Assembly: GCF_051594765.1 (NCBI RefSeq)
Contig: NZ_JBPPGJ010000006.1
Coordinates: forward strand, 248,001-312,000
DNA from: Paenibacillus_AR sp051594765
GTDB taxonomy: Bacteria > Bacillota > Bacilli > Paenibacillales > NBRC-103111
DNA length: 64,000 bases
Reading direction: 5' to 3'
Every line of letters begins with the position of its first letter. Positions within the stretch are counted from its first letter, which is position 1. Under the pieces are notes generated by a model that had not been told where the DNA came from, did not search any database, and saw only the letters and a list, made by a program, of their open reading frames with translations. Shown here piece by piece: positions 7,439 through 15,288 of the stretch. The position numbers and the translations under genes were made by a program.

Positions 7439-8728
7439 ATGGCGAAGAAAAGATATGTTCAAGTGGGTATCGGAGGGCGTGCCCAGTTTTTCTGGGGAGC
7501 CATTGCAGAGAGCTTCCGGGAAACCTCGGAGCTGTTGGCCTTCTGCGATATCAACCAGACCCGCATGAATTACGCGAACAAGCTCTTGACCGACAAATAC
7601 GGCCATCCGGCCGTGCGCACGTATAAAACCGACGAGTTCGACAAAATGATCGAGACCGAGAAGCCGGACTACGTCATCGTCACCAGCGTGGACCGGACCC
7701 ATCATACCTACATCATCCGCGCGCTGGAGCTGGGCTGCGATGTCATCACCGAGAAGCCCATGACCGTGGACGCCGAGAAGTGCAAGGAGATTCTCGACGC
7801 CGTAGAGCGGACGGGCCGCAAGGTTCGGGTCACCTTCAACTACCGCTATGCCCCGCACCACACCAAGGCCCGTGAGCTAATCGCTTCCGGCGTCATCGGC
7901 AATGTGACCTCCATCCACTTCGAGTGGCTGTTGAACACCCAGCACGGCGCGGACTACTTCCGTCGTTGGCACCGGGACAAGCGCAACAGCGGCGGCCTCT
8001 TGGTCCACAAGTCCACCCACCACTTCGACCTGGTGAACTTCTGGATCGGCTCCCAGCCGGAAACGGTGTTCGCCTTCGGCGATCTGCTCTTCTACGGCCG
8101 CGAGAATGCGGAGAAGCGCGGCGTAACCGAGTTCTACCAGCGCGCCACCGGCAACCCGGTTGCCAAGAAGGACCACTTCGCCTTACACATGGACGAGAAC
8201 GAGAACCTGAAGGCCATGTACTTGGATGCCGAACATGAGGACGGCTACCAGCGCGACCAGAGCGTCTTCGGCGACGGAATCAGCATCGAGGATACCATGG
8301 GCGTTATGGTCCGTTACAAGAACAAGGCGATCCTGACCTATTCCTTGAACGCCTACATGCCTTGGGAGGGCTACCGCATCGCCTTCAACGGCACCAAAGG
8401 CCGCATCGAGATGGGCATCGTCGAGCAATCCTACGTCAACTCCGGCGGAGACAAGGCGCTGGAGGGCGCGCTGAAGGGCAAGCATATCACCGTGTTCCCC
8501 ATGTTCGGCGCACCGTACGAGGTGGACGTGGTGGAAGGCGTAGGCGGCCACGGCGGCGGCGACCCGGTCCTCTTGAACGACCTGTTCGGCACCCCTTCCG
8601 AGGACGTGTTCAACCGCGCGGCGAACCACATTGACGGCGCACGCTCCATCATGACCGGCATCGCAGGCAACCAAGCCATCCGCACCGGACAGCCGGTTCG
8701 CATCAGCGATCTGATCCAAGGCATCTAA
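7439..8728 (+). CDS. Gfo/Idh/MocA family NAD(P)-dependent oxidoreductase
   Basis: A 429-residue cytoplasmic sugar or inositol dehydrogenase-type protein. The N-terminal Rossmann fold has the dinucleotide-binding VGIGGRA (9-15) and the family signature EKPM (105-108) with the catalytic-type lysine 106. The GGLLVHKSTHHFDL segment (185-198) corresponds to the conserved histidine-containing catalytic helix. The C-terminal alpha/beta domain would bind a sugar. AGAGGAA precedes the ATG. It is a single-gene unit with its own terminator, divergent from the AraC gene. It probably oxidises a monosaccharide or uronic acid freed by the nearby hydrolases, but the substrate cannot be read from sequence. 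Confidence 0.85.
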   Translation: MAKKRYVQVGIGGRAQFFWGAIAESFRETSELLAFCDINQTRMNYANKLLTDKYGHPAVRTYKTDEFDKMIETEKPDYVIVTSVDRTHHTYIIRALELGCDVITEKPMTVDAEKCKEILDAVERTGRKVRVTFNYRYAPHHTKARELIASGVIGNVTSIHFEWLLNTQHGADYFRRWHRDKRNSGGLLVHKSTHHFDLVNFWIGSQPETVFAFGDLLFYGRENAEKRGVTEFYQRATGNPVAKKDHFALHMDENENLKAMYLDAEHEDGYQRDQSVFGDGISIEDTMGVMVRYKNKAILTYSLNAYMPWEGYRIAFNGTKGRIEMGIVEQSYVNSGGDKALEGALKGKHITVFPMFGAPYEVDVVEGVGGHGGGDPVLLNDLFGTPSEDVFNRAANHIDGARSIMTGIAGNQAIRTGQPVRISDLIQGI

Positions 8729-8735
8729 ATATACA

Positions 8736-8784
8736 AGAGCCATCCGCTCCGGGACATAGCCCGGCCGGATGGCTCTTTATTTTC
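8736..8784 (+). terminator. Terminator after the oxidoreductase gene
   Basis: An eleven-base stem AGAGCCATCCG/CGGATGGCTCT is followed by TTATTTT. It may also serve the minus-strand lipoprotein gene ending at 8792. Confidence 0.85.
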
Positions 8785-8791
8785 GGGAGGA

Positions 8792-9637
8792 TTACCCTTC
8801 CTCTATGTAGCGGAACGGGCCCAGTGTGAAGTGGCGGGAAGCGTAGCTCACCGGAGCTTCAACGGTGCCGATATATTGAGGCTCCGCAACGCCTTCGATC
8901 AGGAGTCCGATCGCAGCGGAGAAGACCAGGTCCCCGCCCTCCGCTCGGAAATGGACGATGCTGCCGAATCCCAGTTCATCCCGGATGTGGGCTACTCCGT
9001 ATTCCTTAACCATGTCGCTCAATGGAATCGTGCCGGTCCGGCCGCCGGCTTGAATCTGTCCCAACCATTCACCGTTCCGGCTTATCTTCTGAAAAACGAT
9101 GGATTCCCGAATCGCCCCCAGGTATTCCTCCGGCTTAAAGATATGGTCGGCGAATGGCAGGGCTCCGGCAGCTTCGGCGCCCTGATATTCGATGAGATGG
9201 AGCTCTTCGACGGAAACTCCCGTTCCGGAGCCGATCGACAGCACCACGGCCAACTCCGCTTCTCCGTCAGCATCGTAATCGTGGACCTGCAAGACGGGAA
9301 GGACCCTCCTAGGAGTCGTGAAGATCCAGTTCATACGCCGCTCCTTGGAGCCAATCCGCAGCACGGCGCCCTCCGGCTCGGCTGGAAGCAGGCTGATGTC
9401 CTGCTCAGGCAGGGTGACGCCGAGACTCTCCGCCGCATCCGGCTGGGAGCCGGCCAGGCCGGCGGCGTCCAGCACGGAGTCTCCAGGCTCCGGTGACGAG
9501 GCCTCCGCGGTGGCGGCAGGCACCGATGGCGCCGATGCCGGACCCACGGCCTCCGGGCCGGTCCGGCCCGCCTGGCATGCCGCCAGCAGGATGCTTAAGG
9601 ATATAACAGGAGTCAGCAGTCTCCCTAACGGTCTCAT
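8792..9637 (-). CDS. Hypothetical lipoprotein
   Basis: A 281-residue exported lipoprotein. The signal peptide ends in the lipobox ILLAAC with the lipidated Cys21. An Ala/Pro/Ser-rich linker runs to about residue 60. The central part carries VHDYDADGEAELAVVLSIGSG, an Asp/Gly-rich loop reminiscent of the calcium-binding FG-GAP/VCBS-type repeats found in Bacillales lipoproteins of unknown function. AGAGGAGGG precedes the ATG on the minus strand. It is divergent from the histidine kinase gene at 9816. No enzymatic motif is seen, and a sensory or binding role is only a guess. Confidence 0.7.
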   Translation of the reverse strand: MRPLGRLLTPVISLSILLAACQAGRTGPEAVGPASAPSVPAATAEASSPEPGDSVLDAAGLAGSQPDAAESLGVTLPEQDISLLPAEPEGAVLRIGSKERRMNWIFTTPRRVLPVLQVHDYDADGEAELAVVLSIGSGTGVSVEELHLIEYQGAEAAGALPFADHIFKPEEYLGAIRESIVFQKISRNGEWLGQIQAGGRTGTIPLSDMVKEYGVAHIRDELGFGSIVHFRAEGGDLVFSAAIGLLIEGVAEPQYIGTVEAPVSYASRHFTLGPFRYIEEG

Positions 9638-9749
9638 GAATGGACCCTCCTCTTTGGTTCTTCCATATGGACGGGTAATACCGGAATCCGGTTCACTTCC
9701 CGGTCAATGGGGTTGGAAATATGGGTTGGCTGTCTGCCGGCACGGCACA

Positions 9750-9778
9750 TTGTCACCCTAGATTCAGGATGCTAAGAT
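9750..9778 (+). promoter_or_regulatory. Promoter candidate for the first YesM/YesN pair
   Basis: TTGTCA (9750-9755) and TAAGAT (9773-9778) are 17 bases apart, about 38 bases before the kinase ATG. The -10 lies in GCTAAGATAAGG, a 12-base string repeated exactly at 41883-41894. Confidence 0.6.
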
Positions 9779-9815
9779 AAGGGCATCACCAATACGATTC
9801 CAAAAGGACGTTCAT

Positions 9816-11639
9816 ATGGCCCTAATAAGACGGATCCGCCGCTTGCTGTCCGGTGTTCAGCATATGAAGCTGCATCGGAGATTTATGGCCAGCTATATCT
9901 TGGTCTGTATTCTTCCGCTCCTAATCGTAAGTCTTATCATTTACTACCAGTCGGCAGACAGTCTGGAGGAAGCCTCCCAAGAATTCGCGTCGCTCTACAC
10001 GTCCCAGATCGAGACCTCCATCCACGACTTCATCAATGAATACGACCGGGTGACCAAGTCCGTCTTGATCGATAACGACATTCTCTCCCGGCTGGGGAAT
10101 GAGGAGAGTCTCTCCATGGAGGAGCTCATCGCCAACAAGAATACGATAAACCGGATCTTGATGAGGATGGCGGTCCTGAAGCCGGAGGTCGGCTCCCTCG
10201 TTCTGATCACCAGGGGGAATAACGTCTACCAGCATTCCACCAACTCCACCACGGTGAACGAAAGCCTCCTGCTCCAGATGAACTGGTACAAGCCGGGTCC
10301 CAACCCGGAGGATACCTTGTTCATCACTCCCCTTCACGACCGCTCCTACTACGAGGACAGGGGCGAAGGGGCCGTGCTCACCGTCGGCCGGGTGCTCTTG
10401 AACGCCAACGGCACTTATGCGGGGGTCCTGCTTCTGGACCTGGATCCCTCCAAGCTGCTGAAGCTGAACGAGAACTTCATGGTGGCCCGTGACCGCTACG
10501 ACATGAGGGTGGTCATCCGCACACGGACCGGCGGTCTGGTGTACCATTCGGACCTGGTCAGCGGCCGGAAGACATGGAAGCAGCTGTCCGCAAGCGACCT
10601 GGAGGCCACGGAGGCCCCGGAGGACCGGAAGGATCTGATCGTGCTGACCGGCGGCACGGGCGAAGACAAGCTGGTCGTCACCACGGAGATTCCCCGGGAA
10701 AAGCTGCTCCTGAAGATCGGCAAGATGAAGGTGACGACGCTCCTCGTTATTGCCGTAAGCCTGCTGGTCATCATCGTCATCTCGTACGGAATGAGCTCCT
10801 ACATCACACGGCCGATCATGAATCTCCGCAGAAGCATGAGACAAGCGGAGGCGGGACAGTACGAGCCAATCGAGAACAAGATGCCCAATGACGAGATGGG
10901 GAGCCTGGTTCACAGCTATAACAAGATGATCGTCACCATCAGAACCCTGATCGAGGAGGTATATCTGGCCGAGATCAAGCAGAGACAGGCCAAGTTTCTG
11001 TCGCTGCAGCATCAGATCAATCCCCATATGCTGTACAATACCCTGGAGTCCATCCGGATGAAGGCACTGGTGAAGGAACAGGACGAGATTGCGGAGATGA
11101 TCAAGATCCTGGCCCGGATGTTCCGCCTCTCCCTGGGGAAGGATGCCCATCAGCACACACTTCGCCATGAGCTGGAGTATACGGTGAATTACCTGAAGCT
11201 CCAAAATATCCGCTATGCCGACCGGTTCAAGCTCCATGTCCATCTTAAGGAAGAACTGCTCGGCTGCTCCATTCTGCCGCTGGTGTTCCAGCCGATCGTC
11301 GAGAACAGCATGAATCACGGCTTCGTCGATTACAGCAGAGAAATGAACATCGTGCTGGAGGGGGAAGCGACGGAGGATGGCGACCTTCGGATCCGGATCT
11401 CGGATGACGGGCTCGGGATGGGGCCGGACCGGGTGGAGGCCCTGAACCGGAGCCTGCTGGAGGCGGGGGCGAACAAGAGGAAGCTGGAGGAGCTTCCGGA
11501 CACCCCGGGCCGGAGCATCGGCCTGAAGAACATCGCGGAGCGGATCAAGCTTCAATATGGGGACCGGTACTACCTGACGGTGCAATCCGCCCAAGGCGAG
11601 GGAACGGTCGTGGAATTATTGATTCCAAGAAGAGACTAG
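9816..11639 (+). CDS. Sensor histidine kinase, YesM type
   Basis: A 607-residue membrane sensor. TM1 is at about residues 24-46, a large extracellular sensing region follows, and TM2 is at about 307-330. A HAMP linker (YITRPIMNLRRSMRQAEAGQ) leads to the His_kinase domain with phospho-acceptor His404 in QINPHMLYNTLESIRMKA. A HATPase domain carries the N-box PIVENSMNHG and the G-box DDGLGMG. This architecture is that of YesM kinases, which signal extracellular sugar, often with a binding protein, to an AraC-type response regulator. The partner regulator is directly downstream. The pair precedes the permease/GH94/PL8 operon and probably controls it. Confidence 0.9.
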   Translation: MALIRRIRRLLSGVQHMKLHRRFMASYILVCILPLLIVSLIIYYQSADSLEEASQEFASLYTSQIETSIHDFINEYDRVTKSVLIDNDILSRLGNEESLSMEELIANKNTINRILMRMAVLKPEVGSLVLITRGNNVYQHSTNSTTVNESLLLQMNWYKPGPNPEDTLFITPLHDRSYYEDRGEGAVLTVGRVLLNANGTYAGVLLLDLDPSKLLKLNENFMVARDRYDMRVVIRTRTGGLVYHSDLVSGRKTWKQLSASDLEATEAPEDRKDLIVLTGGTGEDKLVVTTEIPREKLLLKIGKMKVTTLLVIAVSLLVIIVISYGMSSYITRPIMNLRRSMRQAEAGQYEPIENKMPNDEMGSLVHSYNKMIVTIRTLIEEVYLAEIKQRQAKFLSLQHQINPHMLYNTLESIRMKALVKEQDEIAEMIKILARMFRLSLGKDAHQHTLRHELEYTVNYLKLQNIRYADRFKLHVHLKEELLGCSILPLVFQPIVENSMNHGFVDYSREMNIVLEGEATEDGDLRIRISDDGLGMGPDRVEALNRSLLEAGANKRKLEELPDTPGRSIGLKNIAERIKLQYGDRYYLTVQSAQGEGTVVELLIPRRD

Positions 11640-11640
11640 A

Positions 11641-11658
11641 GAGGAGGCGATCCTTCTG
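11641..11658 (+). promoter_or_regulatory. Strong ribosome binding site with non-canonical CTG start
   Basis: GAGGAGG at 11641-11647 is followed after eight bases by CTG at 11656-11658. Between the last in-frame stop (11620-11622) and GTG 11740 there is no ATG, GTG or TTG, yet the sequence translates into the conserved receiver-domain N-terminus. CTG is therefore the best candidate start. Confidence 0.7.
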
Positions 11659-13191
11659 AAGCTGGTAATCGTAGACGACGAGCTGGGGATCATCGAAGGC
11701 CTGCAAACCATCGTCCGCCGTTATCTGCCGCAGTGCGAAGTGGTCGGGACGGCGCATAACGGCAATGAGGGCCTGCAGACAGTGCTGGAGCTTGCACCGG
11801 ATATCGTCATTACGGATATCCGTATGCCGCAAGCGGACGGGCTGGAGATGATCCGAAGGTTGAAGGCCGCCGGCTGCAAATCCAAGTTCATCGTCTTGAG
11901 CGGGTACGCGGAATTCGAATATGCCCGCAAGGGCATCGAGCTGGGCGTGAAGTTCTACATCAACAAGCCGGTGGAGGAGGAGGAGCTGGAGGAGTGCGTC
12001 ACCAAGGTCATTGCCGAGATCGAGGGCGAGCGGGCGCAGAGCCGGCAGTGGAGCGAATACGTGCTCCGTGATATGCTGGACAACGGCTATGACGTGAATG
12101 TCCATGGGAGCGAGGTGCAGCAGCTTCGCTGGTTGGTCCCGGGAGGCTTCTATGCCTGTCTGCTTCTGGAGCCGGACCGGGAATCCGAGGGGATGAGGGA
12201 AGACCGCGCCGAGTCCCAGCTGACTCGTGTGGAGCAGATCTTCCGCCATTACGGACGGGTCCAAGCCATCCGCTATGCGGGCAACCGGCTGGCCGTCCTG
12301 GTCATGGAAGGGAAGGAGATGAATGAAGCGGCTCTCGTCCGGACCGTCCGGAAGCTGCAGGAAGCCGTCTCGGAGGAATGGGGCTGTCCGGTATCCGCCG
12401 GCATCGGCAGAGCCTATCCCATCTTGGGCGGAATCGGCCGCTCCTTCGAGGAGGCCCAGCAGGCGCTCCGCTACCGGGTGATCAAGGGGGCCGAAGCGGT
12501 CATCGCCTACGGGGACATCGAACGGCTGGCCTCCGGCACCAAGAGCGTGACCGAGGAGGATATCGGCTCCCTGGAGAAGTGCATCGACGAGATGGATGCT
12601 GCAGGCAGCGCCGCCGTCATCGGCCGGATCTTCCGGTCCATCGAGTCGGAGAGCGCCTTGAGCCTGGAGGCACTTCAGCAGATATGCTCGATGATTCTAT
12701 TGGCCGGCATGATGCGGATGCCATATATGCAGCTGGGGGATTTTGACGGGAGGCAGCTGTTGACCTTGGAGGGTATTGCCCGCTGCAGGACGATGGAGGA
12801 GCTGAAGGCGGGAGTGACGCGGACCATTGACGGCATCATCTCCCAGAAGCTCCGCAGCATTCCGAGGAAGAAGGACGTCATCGCCGAGATCAAGGAATAC
12901 GTGGCGGCCCATTATGCGGGCAACATCACCCTGGCGGATCTGTCGGCCCGGTTCTTCCTGAATCCGTATTACTTGAGCCAGCTGTTCAAGGAGAAGACGG
13001 GAGACACGTACCTGAGCTATCTGGTGGGAGTCCGGATGGCCAAGGCGAAGGAGCTGCTGGAGGAGACGGACCTGAAGGTGTACGAGATTTGCCAGACGGT
13101 GGGATACTCGGACACCAACCATTTCAGCAAGCTGTTCGAGAAGCAGAACGGCTGTACGCCCAGCGAATATAGAAAAAAATGCAAGCCGTAG
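11656..13191 (+). CDS. Response regulator, YesN type (REC + AraC DNA-binding), CTG start
   Basis: A 511-residue regulator if translation starts at CTG 11656. The N-terminus LKLVIVDDELGI supplies the acidic pocket (Asp7, Asp8), and the phospho-acceptor is Asp54 in VITDIRMP. The switch region has FIVLSGYAEF and the conserved lysine is in YINKPVEEE. A long middle region leads to the AraC-type double helix-turn-helix at about residues 412-508 (FFLNPYYLSQLFKEKTG and VGYSDTNHFSKLFEKQ). Starting at the first canonical codon, GTG 11740, would delete the acidic pocket, so that annotation would be wrong. It is the partner of the kinase ending at 11639 and is likely an activator of the operon at 13376. 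Confidence 0.85.
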   Translation: MKLVIVDDELGIIEGLQTIVRRYLPQCEVVGTAHNGNEGLQTVLELAPDIVITDIRMPQADGLEMIRRLKAAGCKSKFIVLSGYAEFEYARKGIELGVKFYINKPVEEEELEECVTKVIAEIEGERAQSRQWSEYVLRDMLDNGYDVNVHGSEVQQLRWLVPGGFYACLLLEPDRESEGMREDRAESQLTRVEQIFRHYGRVQAIRYAGNRLAVLVMEGKEMNEAALVRTVRKLQEAVSEEWGCPVSAGIGRAYPILGGIGRSFEEAQQALRYRVIKGAEAVIAYGDIERLASGTKSVTEEDIGSLEKCIDEMDAAGSAAVIGRIFRSIESESALSLEALQQICSMILLAGMMRMPYMQLGDFDGRQLLTLEGIARCRTMEELKAGVTRTIDGIISQKLRSIPRKKDVIAEIKEYVAAHYAGNITLADLSARFFLNPYYLSQLFKEKTGDTYLSYLVGVRMAKAKELLEETDLKVYEICQTVGYSDTNHFSKLFEKQNGCTPSEYRKKCKP

Positions 13192-13203
13192 AAAAAAGCA
13201 GGA

Positions 13204-13243
13204 GCGCCCCCTTCCCGTCCTATGGGAAATGGGGCGTTTTTTG
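13204..13243 (+). terminator. Terminator after the first YesM/YesN pair
   Basis: A stem formed by GCGCCCCCTTCCC and GGGAAATGGGGCG is followed by a run of six T. It separates the two-component genes from the transporter operon. Confidence 0.8.
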
Positions 13244-13288
13244 TCGAAAAGCTTAAAAGTGGCATGGTGGAAACTTAAAAATCCCCCT

Positions 13289-13317
13289 TTGTGCTTCAAG
13301 GGGAATCCGGGTATATT
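13289..13317 (+). promoter_or_regulatory. Promoter candidate for the permease/GH94/PL8 operon
   Basis: TTGTGC (13289-13294) and TATATT (13312-13317) are separated by exactly 17 bases, shortly after the terminator and just upstream of a strong cre-like site. Confidence 0.6.
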
Positions 13318-13324
13318 TTAGACA

Positions 13325-13338
13325 TGAAAACGGATTCA
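13325..13338 (+). promoter_or_regulatory. Strong cre-like (CcpA) operator
   Basis: TGAAAACGGATTCA matches TGWAANCGNTNWCA at 13 of 14 positions. It begins about eight bases after the predicted -10 element, so bound CcpA would cover the transcription start and block initiation. Confidence 0.65.
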
Positions 13339-13375
13339 CCTAGAAATAGAAATAAGAAGGATGGGGAGAAACCAC

Positions 13376-14338
13376 ATGCAAACCACACTGTCTGCCAAAG
13401 GCAAGCCGTCGGTCGGCCGGACCGCACTCAACCCTGCCGCAAGGCTCTGGGACAATATGAGGCGATTCGGAGCTCTCTACCTGATGGCGATTCCGGGGCT
13501 GGTCTTTATCGTCATCTTCAAGTACATCCCGCTCACCGGCTCGCTGATTGCCTTCCAGGACTATTCCGTCTTCAAGGGCATCATGGACAGTCCATGGGCC
13601 GGCTTCAAGCACTTTGAGACCCTGCTGCATTATCCGGACTTCGGACGGGTGTTCTCCAACACCCTGATCCTGGGCTTCCTGAAGCTGGTCTTCGTCTTTC
13701 CCGTTCCGGTCCTCTTGTCACTTATGATCAACGAGGTCAAGAACGCCTTGGTGAAAAAGGGAATCCAGACCGCCCTCTACATCCCGCACTTTCTCTCGTG
13801 GGTTATCGTGGCGGGCATCGCCTTCGACCTGTTTGCGGTAAACGGCCTGTTCAACGTCGTCATCGGCTGGTTCGGGTACGATCCGGTTCTCGTCATGCAG
13901 GAGAGCTCTTTCTTCCGTGTGGTCTATGTCTTGACCGGCTTATGGAGGGACGCAGGCTGGGGCACCGTCGTCTACATGGCGGCCATCAGCTCCATTGACC
14001 CCCAGCTCTACGAGTCGGCCATGATGGACGGGGCATCGCGAATCAAGCAGATCCGGTACGTCACGTTTCCGCTCCTGCTGCCAACGGTCCTGGTACTGTT
14101 CCTCCTCGAGATCGGCAACTTCATGGAGCTGGGCTTCGACCACGTCTACAACCTGCTGACGCCGATGACCTACAGCGCCGGCGATATCCTCGACACTTAC
14201 GTGTTCCGGACGGGTATCCAGCAAGCGCAGTACAGCTTCGCCACCGCAGTGGGACTGTTCCAGTCGGTCATCGGCTTCGTTCTGGTGTTCACCTTCAACA
14301 GATTGTCTAGGAAAGTTTCGGACGGGGGGCTCTGGTAA
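13376..14338 (+). CDS. Carbohydrate ABC transporter permease (LplB type)
   Basis: A 320-residue permease of the LplB/YteP family. The first helix region LYLMAIPGLVFIVIFKYIPL is characteristic, followed by FQDYSVFKG. The ATPase-docking loop starts at Glu213 (ESAMMDGASRIKQIRYVTFP). ATG 13376 lies seven bases after GGGGAG; an in-frame ATG at 13361 is too close to its only upstream AAGAAGG. It is the first gene of an operon with a second permease, a binding protein, GH94 and PL8. It would import fragments released by the surface lyase, by inference from context. Confidence 0.87.
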   Translation: MQTTLSAKGKPSVGRTALNPAARLWDNMRRFGALYLMAIPGLVFIVIFKYIPLTGSLIAFQDYSVFKGIMDSPWAGFKHFETLLHYPDFGRVFSNTLILGFLKLVFVFPVPVLLSLMINEVKNALVKKGIQTALYIPHFLSWVIVAGIAFDLFAVNGLFNVVIGWFGYDPVLVMQESSFFRVVYVLTGLWRDAGWGTVVYMAAISSIDPQLYESAMMDGASRIKQIRYVTFPLLLPTVLVLFLLEIGNFMELGFDHVYNLLTPMTYSAGDILDTYVFRTGIQQAQYSFATAVGLFQSVIGFVLVFTFNRLSRKVSDGGLW

Positions 14339-14340
14339 TC

Positions 14341-15207
14341 ATGTTCATGTCCAGGGGAGAGAAGACATTCGGCTTCGGCATTCTGGTTTGTCTCAGCATC
14401 TTTTCGATCATCGCGTTAATCCCGCTTTTGTCGGTCATCTCCGTCTCGTTCAGCTCAAGCCGGGCCGTGGACCTGAATCTGGTCACCGTCTGGCCGAAGG
14501 AGTTCACCTTTGATTCCTGGTCCTACCTGCTGGAGCGGTCGGATCTGTGGCGGTCATTCTTCCTGACGCTCGCCACCACGCTCATCGGCACCTCCGCCGC
14601 CCTCCTCGTCACCGCTCTGCTGGCGTACCCGCTATCCAAGAAGGAGTTCCTGCCGAGCGGTATCCTGATGGTGGCCGTAGTGATCACGATGGTGTTCAAG
14701 GCACCGATCGTGCCCTACTTCCTGACGGTAAGGGGAATCGGGCTGTACAACAACCCGCTGGTTCTCGTGGTGCCCCATGTCTTGAATCCCTTCAATCTGA
14801 TCATCATGCGGACCTTCTTCAAGCAGTTCCCGAAGGAGCTGGAGGAGGCGGCGTTTATGGAGGGCTGCGGCTACTTCCGGCTGCTGTTCCAGTTCGTGCT
14901 ACCGCTGTCCAAGGCCGTGCTGGCCACCTTGGCCCTCTTTTACGGCGTGGTAGTGTGGAATCAGTTCCAGCATCCCCTCTTCTTCATCCAGAATCCCGAT
15001 TGGTTCCCGCTGCAGATCAAGATCCGCCAATTCATCTCGGACCCGAATGAAATGCCATTCGTCGAGTCCATCATGGATATAAATTACAACGAGCGCACCC
15101 TGAAATCGGCCACCGTCGTGTTCGCCATCATCCCGGTCATTCTGGTGTACCCGTTCCTCCAGAAGTACTTCGTCAAGGGAGCCATGATCGGCTCCGTAAA
15201 AGGCTGA
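14341..15207 (+). CDS. Carbohydrate ABC transporter permease (LplC/YtcP type)
   Basis: A 288-residue permease, partner of the preceding gene, whose stop is two bases upstream. TM1 is at about residues 11-32. The docking loop starts at Glu169 (EAAFMEGCGYFRLLFQFVLP), where the usual VDGA is FMEGC. The C-terminus FLQKYFVKGAMIGSVKG is the hallmark of this subfamily. It is one half of the channel served by the binding protein at 15289. Confidence 0.87.
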   Translation: MFMSRGEKTFGFGILVCLSIFSIIALIPLLSVISVSFSSSRAVDLNLVTVWPKEFTFDSWSYLLERSDLWRSFFLTLATTLIGTSAALLVTALLAYPLSKKEFLPSGILMVAVVITMVFKAPIVPYFLTVRGIGLYNNPLVLVVPHVLNPFNLIIMRTFFKQFPKELEEAAFMEGCGYFRLLFQFVLPLSKAVLATLALFYGVVVWNQFQHPLFFIQNPDWFPLQIKIRQFISDPNEMPFVESIMDINYNERTLKSATVVFAIIPVILVYPFLQKYFVKGAMIGSVKG

Positions 15208-15288
15208 TTCCAGCTTCGCCAGAACCGGTTTAGAAGCCCAAGTGCTTTTAGATATTGATTACATCCATCCTTAAGGGGGAACTCTCAC

